Positions 26,087 through 34,990 of a stretch of 64,000 nt of DNA are shown piece after piece (positions within the stretch are counted from its first letter, which is position 1; each line of letters opens with the position of its first letter). The notes beneath the pieces are model-generated. The model ran no database searches. It worked only from the letters and a program-made list of their open reading frames with translations, and was not told the DNA's origin. Made by a program: the position numbers and the translations under genes. The stretch spans positions 558,001 to 622,000 of the forward strand of contig NZ_CP103300.1 in the NCBI RefSeq assembly GCF_025562755.1, in the 5' to 3' direction. Source of the stretch: Endozoicomonas euniceicola. GTDB lineage: Bacteria; Pseudomonadota; Gammaproteobacteria; Pseudomonadales; Endozoicomonadaceae.

Positions 26087-26758
26087 ATGCCAGGTTTTAT
26101 ATGTTCAGAATGTGGCAAGAAGTGTCGGAACCACACGACACTCATCAGCCATATGCGAGTCCATTCAGGCGAACAGCCATATAGATGCAATGTCTGTGAA
26201 AAAGTTTTTTCCCAGTCCGGTGGTTTAACCAGACACATGCTAACCCATACAGGCCAAAAGCCATATAGCTGTAATTCCTGTGGAAGAAGTTTTGCCGATC
26301 CGTCTAATTTAAACAGGCACGTGCGATCCCATGCAGACGTGAGGCCACATGTTTGTGAAACCTGTGGAATGGCATTTAAACGGAAGGAGCATCTCAGTGA
26401 CCACGAGCGAACCCATACAGGACAAATGTTCCTTTGCCCAGTCTGTGGATATGGTTCTATACTAAAACGTAGACTCAAAAAGCACATACGACAGGAACAC
26501 ACAGCCCCGAATACGCCTGATATAACCGTATCCACTCAAGAGTCCACCGGAACCATCACAACAACACACTCTTTTAACTCTGGCCCAGGCTCCTCCGCAA
26601 CAACCAGCGTAAGCTGTATCAGCTCACCTGATAAAGAAAGGCCACCGGTTCAAGTGTTTACTCATTTAACTAAGTCAACAGAGACAATCATGGTCAGACA
26701 ACATGATGGAAAAGTTATTGTAACTACTCAGCCCCGGGCAGAGACTGCCCCCCCGTAA
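26087..26758 (+). CDS. five-finger Kruppel-type C2H2 zinc-finger protein
   Basis: A 223-residue protein whose first 138 residues are five regular C2H2 fingers. Ligand positions are C6-C9-H22-H26, C34-C37-H50-H54, C62-C65-H78-H82, C90-C93-H106-H110 and C117-C120-H133-H138; spacing is 28 residues, with eukaryote-style linkers HSGEQPY and HTGQKPY. Conserved Phe and Leu core residues are present in fingers 2-4, so they should fold. Helix residues include QSGGLTR in finger 2 and DPSNLNR in finger 3, types known from sequence-specific DNA binders. The tail (139-223) is Ser/Thr/Pro-rich and unstructured. ATG with AGAGG upstream. Origin by transfer from a eukaryotic host is likely; a target in bacterium or host is not shown. 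Confidence 0.82.
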   Translation: MPGFICSECGKKCRNHTTLISHMRVHSGEQPYRCNVCEKVFSQSGGLTRHMLTHTGQKPYSCNSCGRSFADPSNLNRHVRSHADVRPHVCETCGMAFKRKEHLSDHERTHTGQMFLCPVCGYGSILKRRLKKHIRQEHTAPNTPDITVSTQESTGTITTTHSFNSGPGSSATTSVSCISSPDKERPPVQVFTHLTKSTETIMVRQHDGKVIVTTQPRAETAPP

Positions 26759-26762
26759 TTCT

Positions 26763-27134
26763 TCATCGCAATAAGGGAAGTGGCACAGAAAAACACCCCA
26801 TATTCCCCCCTGCGAAGGTTGAATTAGACCCGGCTTCAGCCTCAGCAGTAGTACTCTGAATGTCGGCATATATTATGTAGGGTCGATTATGACTATCCAG
26901 TAAAGCCACCACCATCGCATGTGGAGTACGTCTGTTACCGGTAAAATAAAAATACCAGACTCTGTACAGGTCGTAAGGAGAAGAAAAGTACCACTGGCCG
27001 TTCAGGTAAAAAATTTTTGCAGGGACGTGATCCAGTACTTCAGGCCTGGTATCAAAAAAAACCAAATTGTATTGGTAAGACTTTGCCAGGGGACAAATAG
27101 ACAGGAGACACAGCAATACCAGTTTCTTTGCCAT
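26763..27134 (-). CDS. small secreted hypothetical protein
   Basis: A 123-residue protein from ATG 27134 (MAKKLVLLCLLSICPLAKS, a signal peptide). The mature part is rich in Tyr/Phe (WYFSSPYDLYRVWYFYFTGN) and contains YIIYADIQST. I recognise no family. The frame continues upstream to 27188 but the signal peptide start is better. Convergent with the five-finger gene, only 4 bp apart. Confidence 0.5.
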   Translation of the reverse strand: MAKKLVLLCLLSICPLAKSYQYNLVFFDTRPEVLDHVPAKIFYLNGQWYFSSPYDLYRVWYFYFTGNRRTPHAMVVALLDSHNRPYIIYADIQSTTAEAEAGSNSTFAGGNMGCFSVPLPLLR

Positions 27135-27225
27135 CTTTAGTTGCCCTCTTGTTATTAACCTTTTCAGGGTAGACAGGTTTCTGATCACCCCTTTGTTAAT
27201 TGCCTCTTTATTAAACCCCTGTCGT

Positions 27226-27240
27226 TTTCACATTATGAAA
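27226..27240. promoter_or_regulatory. possible IclR-type operator upstream of bhcB
   Basis: TTTCA-CATTA-TGAAA is a 5-5-5 inverted repeat 137 bp upstream of the bhcB start. IclR-family regulators often bind short inverted repeats of TTTC/GAAA type. One short palindrome in AT-rich DNA is weak evidence. Confidence 0.25.
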
Positions 27241-27376
27241 GCCATTCTGTTTGCCCTGCTTCCCGGTTATTCATACAGTGACCTTGTTATCAAAAAGCTT
27301 CAGCAGAACCTGAATCCGCTCATGTCCTGTTACTGCAATAGCAAAAATAACCAAAGGAAACTCTCCAGAGGAAACT

Positions 27377-28351
27377 ATGGGAGCGATAACCCCACCATCA
27401 AATATTCCGGGTTATGACAGTGTGCTCATCGCCCGGGAAAGAATTAAACCTTACATACATGAAACACCGGTATTAACTTCCCGTTTTTTGAACGAACTGA
27501 CCGGTGCCGAACTGTTTTTTAAATGTGAAAACCTGCAAAAAGCAGCGGCCTTTAAAGTTCGTGGTGCCTGCAATGCTGTGTTTGGCTTATCGGAGGAAAA
27601 AGCACAAATAGGGGTGGCCACTCACTCGTCAGGCAACCACGCTTTGTCACTGTCCTACGCTGCCGGCCAGCGGGGTGTTCCTGTCACCGTAGTCATGCCC
27701 CGAACGGCTCCCCAGGCAAAGAAAAATGCCGTGCTTGGTTACGGCGGCAGCATTATTGAATGCGAACCGTCTACCAGTTCCAGGGAAGCGGTTTTTGCTG
27801 AAGTAGTCGCAGAGACCGGCGCCGACTTTGTTCACCCTTATAACGACCCACGGGTTATTGCCGGACAAGCGACGTGTAGCATGGAGCTGAACCGACAGGT
27901 AGAACAGCTGGACGCTGTCGTTGCACCCATTGGCGGGGGCGGCATGATCTCAGGCACCTGTCTGACACTGTCCAATATTGCCCCGGATATAAAAATTTAT
28001 GCGGCTGAACCTCTTAATGCCAATGATGCGGCACGCTCGTTTAAGGCGGGTCATATCATTGCGGATGATGCACCGAATACAGTTGCTGACGGCCTTAAAG
28101 TTCCCCTGAAAGATCTGACCTGGCACTTTGTCAAAAACCACGTAACCGATATTTTAACGGCCACAGAAGAAGAAATAGTCGCCGCTATGAAGCTTATCTG
28201 GATGCGTATGAAAATCGTTGTAGAACCCAGCAGCGCCGTTCCTCTTGCCGTTATTCTCAAAAACCCGGAGGTCTTTAAGGGAATGCGAATCGGCGTCATC
28301 CTGACCGGTGGTAATGTCGATCTGGACAAGCTTCCCTGGATGAATCGATAA
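27377..28351 (+). CDS. bhcB: beta-hydroxyaspartate dehydratase (threonine/serine dehydratase fold)
   Basis: A 324-residue fold-type II PLP enzyme. NLQKAAAFKVRGACNAV contains the PLP lysine (K60), GVATHSSGNHALSLSYAA the Ser-rich phosphate/substrate loop, and PIGGGGMISG the glycine loop. Proteins of this length include serine racemase, catabolic threonine dehydratase and threo-3-hydroxyaspartate dehydratase. The two following genes match BhcC and BhcD, so I assign dehydration of beta-hydroxyaspartate to iminosuccinate. ATG 27377 with AGAGGAAA upstream. The specificity rests on context more than on residues. Confidence 0.82.
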   Translation: MGAITPPSNIPGYDSVLIARERIKPYIHETPVLTSRFLNELTGAELFFKCENLQKAAAFKVRGACNAVFGLSEEKAQIGVATHSSGNHALSLSYAAGQRGVPVTVVMPRTAPQAKKNAVLGYGGSIIECEPSTSSREAVFAEVVAETGADFVHPYNDPRVIAGQATCSMELNRQVEQLDAVVAPIGGGGMISGTCLTLSNIAPDIKIYAAEPLNANDAARSFKAGHIIADDAPNTVADGLKVPLKDLTWHFVKNHVTDILTATEEEIVAAMKLIWMRMKIVVEPSSAVPLAVILKNPEVFKGMRIGVILTGGNVDLDKLPWMNR

Positions 28352-28401
28352 AACTGAATAGCAAAAACAACACTTTTAAAGACCCGTTTTTGGAGGGAAC
28401 T

Positions 28402-29550
28402 ATGACAACAACAAACGATCTGGAAGTAGGCTACGATGTTCCGGCACTCCCCGGCATGGCTGAAGCCGATATCCAGACCCCCTGCCTGGTGCTGGATCTG
28501 GATGCACTGGAACGCAATATCACCACCATGGGGCAGTTCGCTAAAAAGATGGGAGTCCGCCATCGGGTGCATGGGAAAATGCATAAATCGGTTGATATCG
28601 CGCTATTGCAGAAACAACTGGGGGACAGCTGCGGTGTCTGTTGCCAGAAAGTCTCAGAAGCCGAAGTATTCGCCCGTGGTGGTATAAAAGACATTCTGGT
28701 CTCCAACCAGGTGCGGGACCCGGCCAGGATTGATCGTTTAGCACGCTTACCAAAATTGGGTGCCCGCACAATCGTTTGTGTGGATGATATTGACAATATC
28801 TCCCAGCTGGCCGCCGCCGTTAATAAATACGACACTCAACTGGAGTGCCTGGTTGAAATTGATTGTGGCGCAGGTCGGTGCGGTGTCAGCGAAGGGCAAC
28901 CCGTTGTAGACATTGCCAAAGCCATTGACGCTACCCCCGGTTTAACCTTCTCAGGCATTCAGGCTTACCAGGGCGCCATGCAACACCTTGAAAGTTATAA
29001 CGAGCGCAAAGAAAAAATCGACATTGCCGTTGGTATGGTCGCCCGAACCATTGAACGACTAAAAGCTGAAGGGCTGGAATGCGATATTGTTGGCGGTGGC
29101 GGTACTGGCTCTTACTATTTTGAAGGGAATTCAGGCGTATTCAACGAGTTGCAGTGTGGCTCTTACGCCTTTATGGACGCTGACTATCAGCGCATCCATG
29201 ATGAGAAAGGCGAAAAGATTTCCGAGTTTGAAAACTCACTGTTCATACTGACCTCAGTCATGAGCCATACCAAGGCAGATAAAGCGATTTGCGATGCCGG
29301 ACTGAAAGCGCAGTCCGTAGACAGTGGCCTGCCCTATGTCTTTGGTCGTGATGATGTGGAGTATATCAAGTGCTCTGATGAGCACGGCATTATTTCAGAC
29401 CCGGAAGGCGTATTAAAAGTGAATGACAAACTGAAGCTTGTGCCAGGCCACTGTGATCCCACCTGCAATGTCCACGACTATTATGTGGGGGTTCGAAACG
29501 GCGTCGTAGAAACCCTTTGGCCAGTCTCGGCCCGGGGCAAAGGTTACTGA
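28402..29550 (+). CDS. bhcC: beta-hydroxyaspartate aldolase (D-threonine aldolase-like)
   Basis: A 382-residue member of the DSD1/D-threonine aldolase family with an alanine-racemase-like barrel. TPCLVLDLDALERNI opens the domain, VRHRVHGKMHKSVDIA has the PLP lysine (K59), VDIVGGGGTGSYYFE the phosphate loop, and PGHCDPTCNVHDYY the metal-binding His/Cys site. In the beta-hydroxyaspartate cycle BhcC condenses glyoxylate and glycine to (2R,3S)-beta-hydroxyaspartate. ATG 28402 with GGAGGGAAC upstream; the TTG at 28390 is unlikely. It lies 50 bp after bhcB. D-threo-3-hydroxyaspartate dehydratase is a related alternative. Confidence 0.85.
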   Translation: MTTTNDLEVGYDVPALPGMAEADIQTPCLVLDLDALERNITTMGQFAKKMGVRHRVHGKMHKSVDIALLQKQLGDSCGVCCQKVSEAEVFARGGIKDILVSNQVRDPARIDRLARLPKLGARTIVCVDDIDNISQLAAAVNKYDTQLECLVEIDCGAGRCGVSEGQPVVDIAKAIDATPGLTFSGIQAYQGAMQHLESYNERKEKIDIAVGMVARTIERLKAEGLECDIVGGGGTGSYYFEGNSGVFNELQCGSYAFMDADYQRIHDEKGEKISEFENSLFILTSVMSHTKADKAICDAGLKAQSVDSGLPYVFGRDDVEYIKCSDEHGIISDPEGVLKVNDKLKLVPGHCDPTCNVHDYYVGVRNGVVETLWPVSARGKGY

Positions 29551-29566
29551 TTTTTTAACCCTCCCT

Positions 29567-29587
29567 CTCCCCGACACTGTCGGGGAG
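29567..29587. repeat. hairpin between bhcC and bhcD
   Basis: CTCCCCGACA and TGTCGGGGAG pair around a single central base (effective loop of a few bases more). No T run follows, so it is an intercistronic hairpin that may stabilise or partially terminate the transcript. Confidence 0.5.
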
Positions 29588-29645
29588 GCTTTCCCTGACT
29601 CACAGGGCTTCCAAAAAAATAGATTAGAGTTTCAGGAGAAACCTC

Positions 29646-30653
29646 ATGCCTGTTTCCCACCAGGGCAACGCTGTCACTAACGCTGTCACTATTGTATCTG
29701 AATCTGTCTGCGAGCAAGTAATGGGGCGTCAGGATGCCTTTACCGCTATCGAAAACGTGTTCGCTGCCATGGCTAAAAAAGACGCCTGTAATTTCCCGGT
29801 AGTACGCGAAGCCATTGGTCATGCTGATGCGATCTATGGCTTTAAATCTGGTTTTGACCGGGAAGGCAAGGTATTAGGCCTGAAGTCAGGCGGCTACTGG
29901 CCAGGCAATACCCGACTGAATTTAACCAACCATCAGTCAACGATCGTGTTATTTGACCCGGACACCGGCAGGCTGAAGTCCCTTGTCGGTGGTAACTATC
30001 TGACGGCCCTGCGAACCGCTGCGTCATCGGCAGTATCCATTGCCCATTTAGCCCGTAAAGACTCCAAAGTGCTGGGCATGGTGGGAGCCGGTCATCAGTC
30101 CACTTTTCAACTAAGAGCTGCACTGGAACAACGCAACTTCGAAAAAGTCGTTGCCTGGAACCTTCACCCGGAGTCACTTCCTGTGCTGGCAGCTGTGTGT
30201 GAGGCGTTGTCCGTACCTTTCGAAGCAGTGAACCGCAAAGCGTTATGTGCCCAGTCTGACGTGATTATCACCATTACTTCTGCCTTTGAAGCACTGCTTG
30301 ACAGCGACTGGGTGAAACCCGGTACACACATTGCCTGTATGGGAACGGACACCCCAGGTAAACAGGAGGTCGATCCCAGGTTATTTGCCAGGGCAAAAGT
30401 GTTTACCGATGAAGTCGTTCAATCGATTACCCTGGGTGAAGCACAGCACGCAATGGCCGGCGGAATAATCAAGGAGACTGATATCGTACCGATTGGCGAT
30501 GTGATCAATAACGCCAGACCCGGACGCACAAACGACGAAGATATTACCTTATTCGACGGTACAGGCGTTGGCTTACAAGATTTGGCTGTCGCTTCGGTAG
30601 CCGCTGAGCTGGCGGTTTCTGAAAATCTGGCGCTTGTTTTGGATTTAGATTAA
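29646..30653 (+). CDS. bhcD: iminosuccinate reductase (ornithine cyclodeaminase/mu-crystallin family)
   Basis: A 335-residue NAD(P)-dependent enzyme. YGFKSGFDREGKVLGLKSGG and LTNHQSTIVLFDPDTG are the family's substrate-side motifs, ALRTAASSAVSIAHLARKDS precedes the Rossmann loop LGMVGAGHQSTFQLRA, and DVIITITSAFEALLDSDWVK follows. Family members include ornithine cyclodeaminase, alanine dehydrogenase-like and imine reductases. Placed after bhcB and bhcC it fits BhcD, which reduces iminosuccinate to aspartate and so regenerates the amino donor of the cycle. ATG 29646 with CAGGAGAAA upstream. Confidence 0.82.
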   Translation: MPVSHQGNAVTNAVTIVSESVCEQVMGRQDAFTAIENVFAAMAKKDACNFPVVREAIGHADAIYGFKSGFDREGKVLGLKSGGYWPGNTRLNLTNHQSTIVLFDPDTGRLKSLVGGNYLTALRTAASSAVSIAHLARKDSKVLGMVGAGHQSTFQLRAALEQRNFEKVVAWNLHPESLPVLAAVCEALSVPFEAVNRKALCAQSDVIITITSAFEALLDSDWVKPGTHIACMGTDTPGKQEVDPRLFARAKVFTDEVVQSITLGEAQHAMAGGIIKETDIVPIGDVINNARPGRTNDEDITLFDGTGVGLQDLAVASVAAELAVSENLALVLDLD

Positions 30654-30736
30654 AAAAGTCCTTTAGTCGTTCCGAGTATCTGGCAGATGAAAGCACTCGA
30701 ACCACTAGTGCACCCTGCGGTAAAATAATGAACTAA

Positions 30737-30891
30737 AGTACTGATTTTAAAACGGAAGCCAAAGTACAGGAGTCAAAGCGCATTGTGATCTTGCATGTTT
30801 GCCAGAAAAAACTCAGAAAACACCTAAAAAAGAATTAGAGCTCGGATACCAGCGATTAAAGGAGGTTCAAAATGGCAAACTTAAGCTATAA
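30737..30891 (+). pseudogene. broken HigB/Gp49-like toxin gene
   Basis: Frame one reads KRIVILHVCQKK; then a different frame continues TQKTPKKELELGYQRLKE and VQNGKLKL to a stop at 30889-30891. Together they match the C-terminal half of HigB-type toxins (typically YVLHxFQKKTQKTP). The break falls in a run of six A at 30806-30811; seven would restore the frame. No clear N-terminal half is visible upstream, where an in-frame stop lies at 30734-30736. The 20-bp overlap with the antitoxin ATG is the usual higBA arrangement. Confidence 0.6.
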
Positions 30892-31162
30892 AGCGTTTCG
30901 CAAAAAAGCACTTGAGCGTGAAGATGTTCAGGCAATTATGGCCGAAAAAGCAGAGTTTTTTACTCTCCGCCGTGAGCTGATTCGTATGCGTCAGGAAGCA
31001 GGAATGACTCAGGAAGACATTGCTCAGGCCATTGGCACACAAAAAACCAGTATCTGTCGCCTTGAAAGCGCTAACAGCAAAACGTTACCCAGTCTGGGCA
31101 TGTTAAAAAAATACGCCGAGGCCACCGGCCACAAGCTGAACATCACCTTTTCGCCTGCCTGA
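30872..31162 (+). CDS. HigA-like XRE-family antitoxin
   Basis: A 96-residue protein with an N-terminal helical part and a C-terminal HTH (LIRMRQEAGMTQEDIAQAIG, TQKTSICRLESANS), ending in ATGHKLNITFSPA. This architecture is typical of HigA-type antitoxins of reverse-order (toxin-first) modules; they bind the toxin and the shared promoter. Strong GGAGG ribosome site before ATG 30872. The upstream toxin gene appears inactivated, so this is probably an orphan antitoxin. Confidence 0.82.
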   Translation: MANLSYKAFRKKALEREDVQAIMAEKAEFFTLRRELIRMRQEAGMTQEDIAQAIGTQKTSICRLESANSKTLPSLGMLKKYAEATGHKLNITFSPA

Positions 31163-31311
31163 AACGGTTACCGGTAACCAGCATTACCGGTAGTAATAAT
31201 CCAGCTTCCTTTCATCTCCAACAGAAAGTGTCTCGCTACAACTACAAATAGATAGCAATAAAAGACTACAAACAGCTAAAATTCACCTTTTCAAATTCCC
31301 GACCAATATTC

Positions 31312-34300
31312 ATGTCTGAACTCAATATCGACTTCAATCAAATTTTTGGCGCCAAAGCCTATGGCAGAGGAAAAAAATACTTCCAGTCCTGCCATGTACT
31401 GGGTATGGAGCTTGACAAAAGCAAATATTATTTAAAAGGTGAGGTTCTTGGCTCAGGTGCTCACCGCTACACAGTAAATATCACCATCTGGCCAGATGCT
31501 CCTGAAGAAGAACTGATCGGAGGGTACTGCTCCTGCCCTATGGAATACAACTGCAAGCACGTTTGTGCAGTGCTACTCGGTGCCGAGAAAAAGTACGGTG
31601 CAGACACTATCAACGCCCTGATTGACGGATATTCCGGTGATGTCATTGAAGGCACCGTTGAAAGCTTTTCAGATTTTGAAGATAACCTGCACAATGAGTT
31701 GAGTGCCATTAAAGCGGCTTTAAACCACGAAGATTCACCAAGAGCAGAAGCACTCAAAGAAATCATCAGTTCAATGGAGCGCCTGGGAGTTTCTCTTGAA
31801 GACATGGGCTGGATAGAGCCTTCATCAGAAATCAAACCGGCATCAGGCATTTCCGACCCGGAAAAAGCCAGGCTAAAAAAACAAAGAGCCCAGTGGCTCA
31901 AAAACCTTAACAAGGTCACCAGCACAAGCACTAAAGCCAAAACAGCCACCAAAAAACAGCCGGGCTGTCTTGTCTACATTCTGAACTTTGACAGGGATGG
32001 CAACACATCCGTCAGTATGCACCTCTCCCGGTACCTTAAAAAAGGTGGCCTGGGCAAGTTCACATCGTTCTACGGTGCGCAGTCAGGCATTCAGAACTAC
32101 AACTGGCCCGCCAGTGTAAACGATCAGGACAAACATATTATCAAAATGGCGTATGTCCACAACGAGCTGACGCCTTATGGCAACAGAATGCAGATTCGCG
32201 AATCCCAGGGTGCAGAGTTATTGCGGAAGATTATTGCTACCGGTCGCTGTACATTCGATGAGCATTCAAAACAACTGATCAGTAAAGGCGACCCGATCAA
32301 AGGTGAACTACGCTGGCTGGTTGACGAGCAGGGATTGCAACAGCCTGCGCTATTCAGTCAGAGTAATGACCGGCTGAACCTGATACCCACAACACCGCCC
32401 CATTACCTGAGAGTCAGTGAAAGCATTGCCAAGTGCGGGGAACTGACTCAACTACCGGATGGTGAAGTGCTGCAAACCCTGTTACAGGCACCACCACTGG
32501 ACAGTGACGGCATCAACGAAACCCAGAATGCTCTCTCCAGCCTGTTTAACGACGACGCCAGTATTTCTTTCAGCAAATCCGTACAGCTCCCCAGGAAAAT
32601 CAAAACACAGTTTATTGCACCTAAGCCTGTTCTTAACCTGAGCAGCCACCCCCTCAAGCCCGACAGTGAAGTCGCGCGTGCCAACCTGTTATTCGCTTAC
32701 GATGAACATCGTATCGAATTCGAAAGCCCGTCCGACTCCGTCACCCTGCCCGATAACGACGAAGTGATTGTTCCACGACAAACCCAACAGGAAATGCAAT
32801 ACGCCCGGGAGCTGATGCCCTACCTCGTTCCAGCTGGCCCTGAACATCCTGCGGGGCTCAGAGAGTATGATTTAATCATCGAGCCACCTGCCGATCGCTA
32901 CCAGCAAGGCTGGTTGCAGTTTATCTCCCGCGTTGTCCCCGAACTGGAAGATAATGGCTGGACGGTGGAAACGGACGACAGTTTCCCATTCCAGTTTGAA
33001 CCCATTTCTGATGATGACTGGTACGCAGAACTCGACGAGTCCCAGATGGACTGGTTTACCCTGAAGCTGGGTATCAGTATTGACGGTAAATCCATAGACC
33101 TGCTGCCCCTGCTGGCCCGACAACTTCACCGGTTACCTTCTCCGGACGAACTCCGAAAAATGCCTAAAGACGCCATGGTTCCAGTGGCTCTCCCCGGAGG
33201 GCGGTTTATTAACCTGCCCGCTGAACGCCTGCAGCTGATTGTCGGAACCCTGCTGGAGCTTTATGGTGACCGCCCGCTCGAAGAGTATCGTCTGCAAAAT
33301 CATCATGCCGATATCTGGCAGGAACTGCACGACAAACTGGGTCTACCCTGGGCTGGCGGTAATAAACTGCTGGAACTGGCCCGTAAGTTAAAACGCTTCA
33401 AACGGATGAAGAAAGTGGCAGCCCCCAAAGCTCTTCAGGCCGAGCTGAGACCTTACCAGCAGGATGGTCTCTCCTGGCTGCAATTCCTCCGTGAATACGG
33501 TTTGAACGGGATACTGGCCGACGACATGGGACTGGGCAAAACCATTCAGACCCTGTCCCACCTGCAACTGGAAAAACAACGACTGGGCAACAAACTGCCC
33601 CCAAGCCTCGTGGTTTGCCCCACCAGCCTGCTGCATAACTGGAAGAACGAAGCCCATCGCTTCACCCCGGAATTAAAGGTTCACGTTCATCACGGTGCAC
33701 AGCGGGACAGCAACATCATTAACAACGCCGACCTGGTTCTGACCAGCTATGGTGTGATTCAGCGAGACTTTGAACAACTCAGTCAAACTAACTTTCACCT
33801 GCTCGCACTGGATGAAGCCCAGGCAGTGAAAAACCCCAACGCAAAAAGCGCCCAGGCCGTTCGCTGCCTGAACGCCGCTCATAAACTGTGCATCACCGGC
33901 ACACCCATGGAAAACCATCTTGGTGAACTGTGGTCTTTATACGACTTTCTTATGCCCGGTTTCCTGGGTGCCAGGGACCAGTTCACCCGTTTCTACCGCA
34001 CACCGATTGAAAAGCACAACAACAAAAAACAATCCAAAAAGCTACAAAAACGGGTAGCACCGTTTATGCTGCGCCGAAACAAAGACCTGGTGGCGAAAGA
34101 ACTGCCACCCAAAACAGAAATCATCCGCACCACGGAGCTGGATGGTAAACAACGGGATTTATACGAAACCATTCGTGCCAGCATGGAATCCAGAGTCAAA
34201 GACGAAATTGAAAAAAAAGGACTGGCCCGTTCCCAGATTGTCATTCTTGACGCCCTGCTGAAAATGCGACAGGCCTGTTGCGACCCGTCACTGGTCAAAC

Positions 34301-34854
34301 TGGAACAAGCCAAAAAAGTACCGGAATCCGCCAAGCTCGACCTGTTAATGAGCCTGGTCACTCCCATTGTTGAAGAAGGCAGGAAAATCCTGATCTTTTC
34401 CCAGTTCACCACGATGCTCAGACTGATAGAAGCACGACTGAAAGCTGCGAATATTGAGTGGGTGAAATTAACCGGTCAGACCAGAGATCGAAACCGCCCC
34501 ATCAAGGCGTTTCAGGAAGGTGACATTCCGGTCTTCCTTATCAGCCTGAAAGCCGGTGGCACAGGCTTAAACCTGACTGCCGCCGACACCGTCATCCACT
34601 ACGACCCCTGGTGGAATCCAGCCGTAGAAGATCAGGCCAGTGACCGGTCACACCGGATCGGTCAGGACAAACCCGTTTTTGTCTACAAACTCGTCACAGA
34701 AGGCACCGTGGAAGAAAAAATTCAGGAACTCAAGGAGAAAAAGAAAAGTATTGCCGCGTCACTCTATGGAGAAGCCAGTCGCAAGAAAAAGCAGTCCATT
34801 ACCGCCGAGGATCTGAATGTTCTGTTTGAACCCTTAAAATCAGCGGAAGATTAA
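31312..34854 (+). CDS. SWIM-domain SNF2-family helicase/ATPase
   Basis: A 1180-residue protein. A SWIM zinc motif CxCx5CxH (C73, C75, C81, H83) lies near the N-terminus, and a bacterial SNF2-associated region fills residues 200-690. The C-terminal SNF2 ATPase has ILADDMGLGKTIQTL (Walker A, about residue 740), ALDEAQAVKNPN (DEAQ box), CITGTPMENHLGELWSLYDF, SLKAGGTGLNLTAADTVIHY and DQASDRSHRIGQ (motif VI). It should be a DNA translocase remodelling nucleoprotein; RapA is a distant relative without SWIM. A single gene with a weak Shine-Dalgarno, before the tRNA array. Such genes are widespread, often in variable regions. Confidence 0.93.
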   Translation: MSELNIDFNQIFGAKAYGRGKKYFQSCHVLGMELDKSKYYLKGEVLGSGAHRYTVNITIWPDAPEEELIGGYCSCPMEYNCKHVCAVLLGAEKKYGADTINALIDGYSGDVIEGTVESFSDFEDNLHNELSAIKAALNHEDSPRAEALKEIISSMERLGVSLEDMGWIEPSSEIKPASGISDPEKARLKKQRAQWLKNLNKVTSTSTKAKTATKKQPGCLVYILNFDRDGNTSVSMHLSRYLKKGGLGKFTSFYGAQSGIQNYNWPASVNDQDKHIIKMAYVHNELTPYGNRMQIRESQGAELLRKIIATGRCTFDEHSKQLISKGDPIKGELRWLVDEQGLQQPALFSQSNDRLNLIPTTPPHYLRVSESIAKCGELTQLPDGEVLQTLLQAPPLDSDGINETQNALSSLFNDDASISFSKSVQLPRKIKTQFIAPKPVLNLSSHPLKPDSEVARANLLFAYDEHRIEFESPSDSVTLPDNDEVIVPRQTQQEMQYARELMPYLVPAGPEHPAGLREYDLIIEPPADRYQQGWLQFISRVVPELEDNGWTVETDDSFPFQFEPISDDDWYAELDESQMDWFTLKLGISIDGKSIDLLPLLARQLHRLPSPDELRKMPKDAMVPVALPGGRFINLPAERLQLIVGTLLELYGDRPLEEYRLQNHHADIWQELHDKLGLPWAGGNKLLELARKLKRFKRMKKVAAPKALQAELRPYQQDGLSWLQFLREYGLNGILADDMGLGKTIQTLSHLQLEKQRLGNKLPPSLVVCPTSLLHNWKNEAHRFTPELKVHVHHGAQRDSNIINNADLVLTSYGVIQRDFEQLSQTNFHLLALDEAQAVKNPNAKSAQAVRCLNAAHKLCITGTPMENHLGELWSLYDFLMPGFLGARDQFTRFYRTPIEKHNNKKQSKKLQKRVAPFMLRRNKDLVAKELPPKTEIIRTTELDGKQRDLYETIRASMESRVKDEIEKKGLARSQIVILDALLKMRQACCDPSLVKLEQAKKVPESAKLDLLMSLVTPIVEEGRKILIFSQFTTMLRLIEARLKAANIEWVKLTGQTRDRNRPIKAFQEGDIPVFLISLKAGGTGLNLTAADTVIHYDPWWNPAVEDQASDRSHRIGQDKPVFVYKLVTEGTVEEKIQELKEKKKSIAASLYGEASRKKKQSITAEDLNVLFEPLKSAED

Positions 34855-34868
34855 GGGGATCTGAACTC

Positions 34869-34900
34869 GTCATCCCCGCGAAGCTGGGGACGGGGGTGAC
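34869..34900. repeat. inverted repeat of the TCATCCCCGCGAA type
   Basis: GTCATCCCCG and CGGGGGTGAC pair with one mismatch around a 12-base centre. A related fragment (GCGGGGATGACGGTGGG) occurs at 48215-48231, so this is probably a dispersed intergenic repeat. Confidence 0.5.
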
Positions 34901-34990
34901 GGTGTGAGAGGTGCATTAAAGAACTGTTGTCTATTTCGTATAAGCCAGCTTCTTAGCAAAGAGCACTTTCCAACCGCCAGATAAACAAAA

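Noticed and set aside
27193..27417. 74-codon plus-strand frame upstream of bhcB
   Set aside because: Composition looks non-coding and it overlaps the bhcB start in another frame; a leader peptide cannot be supported.
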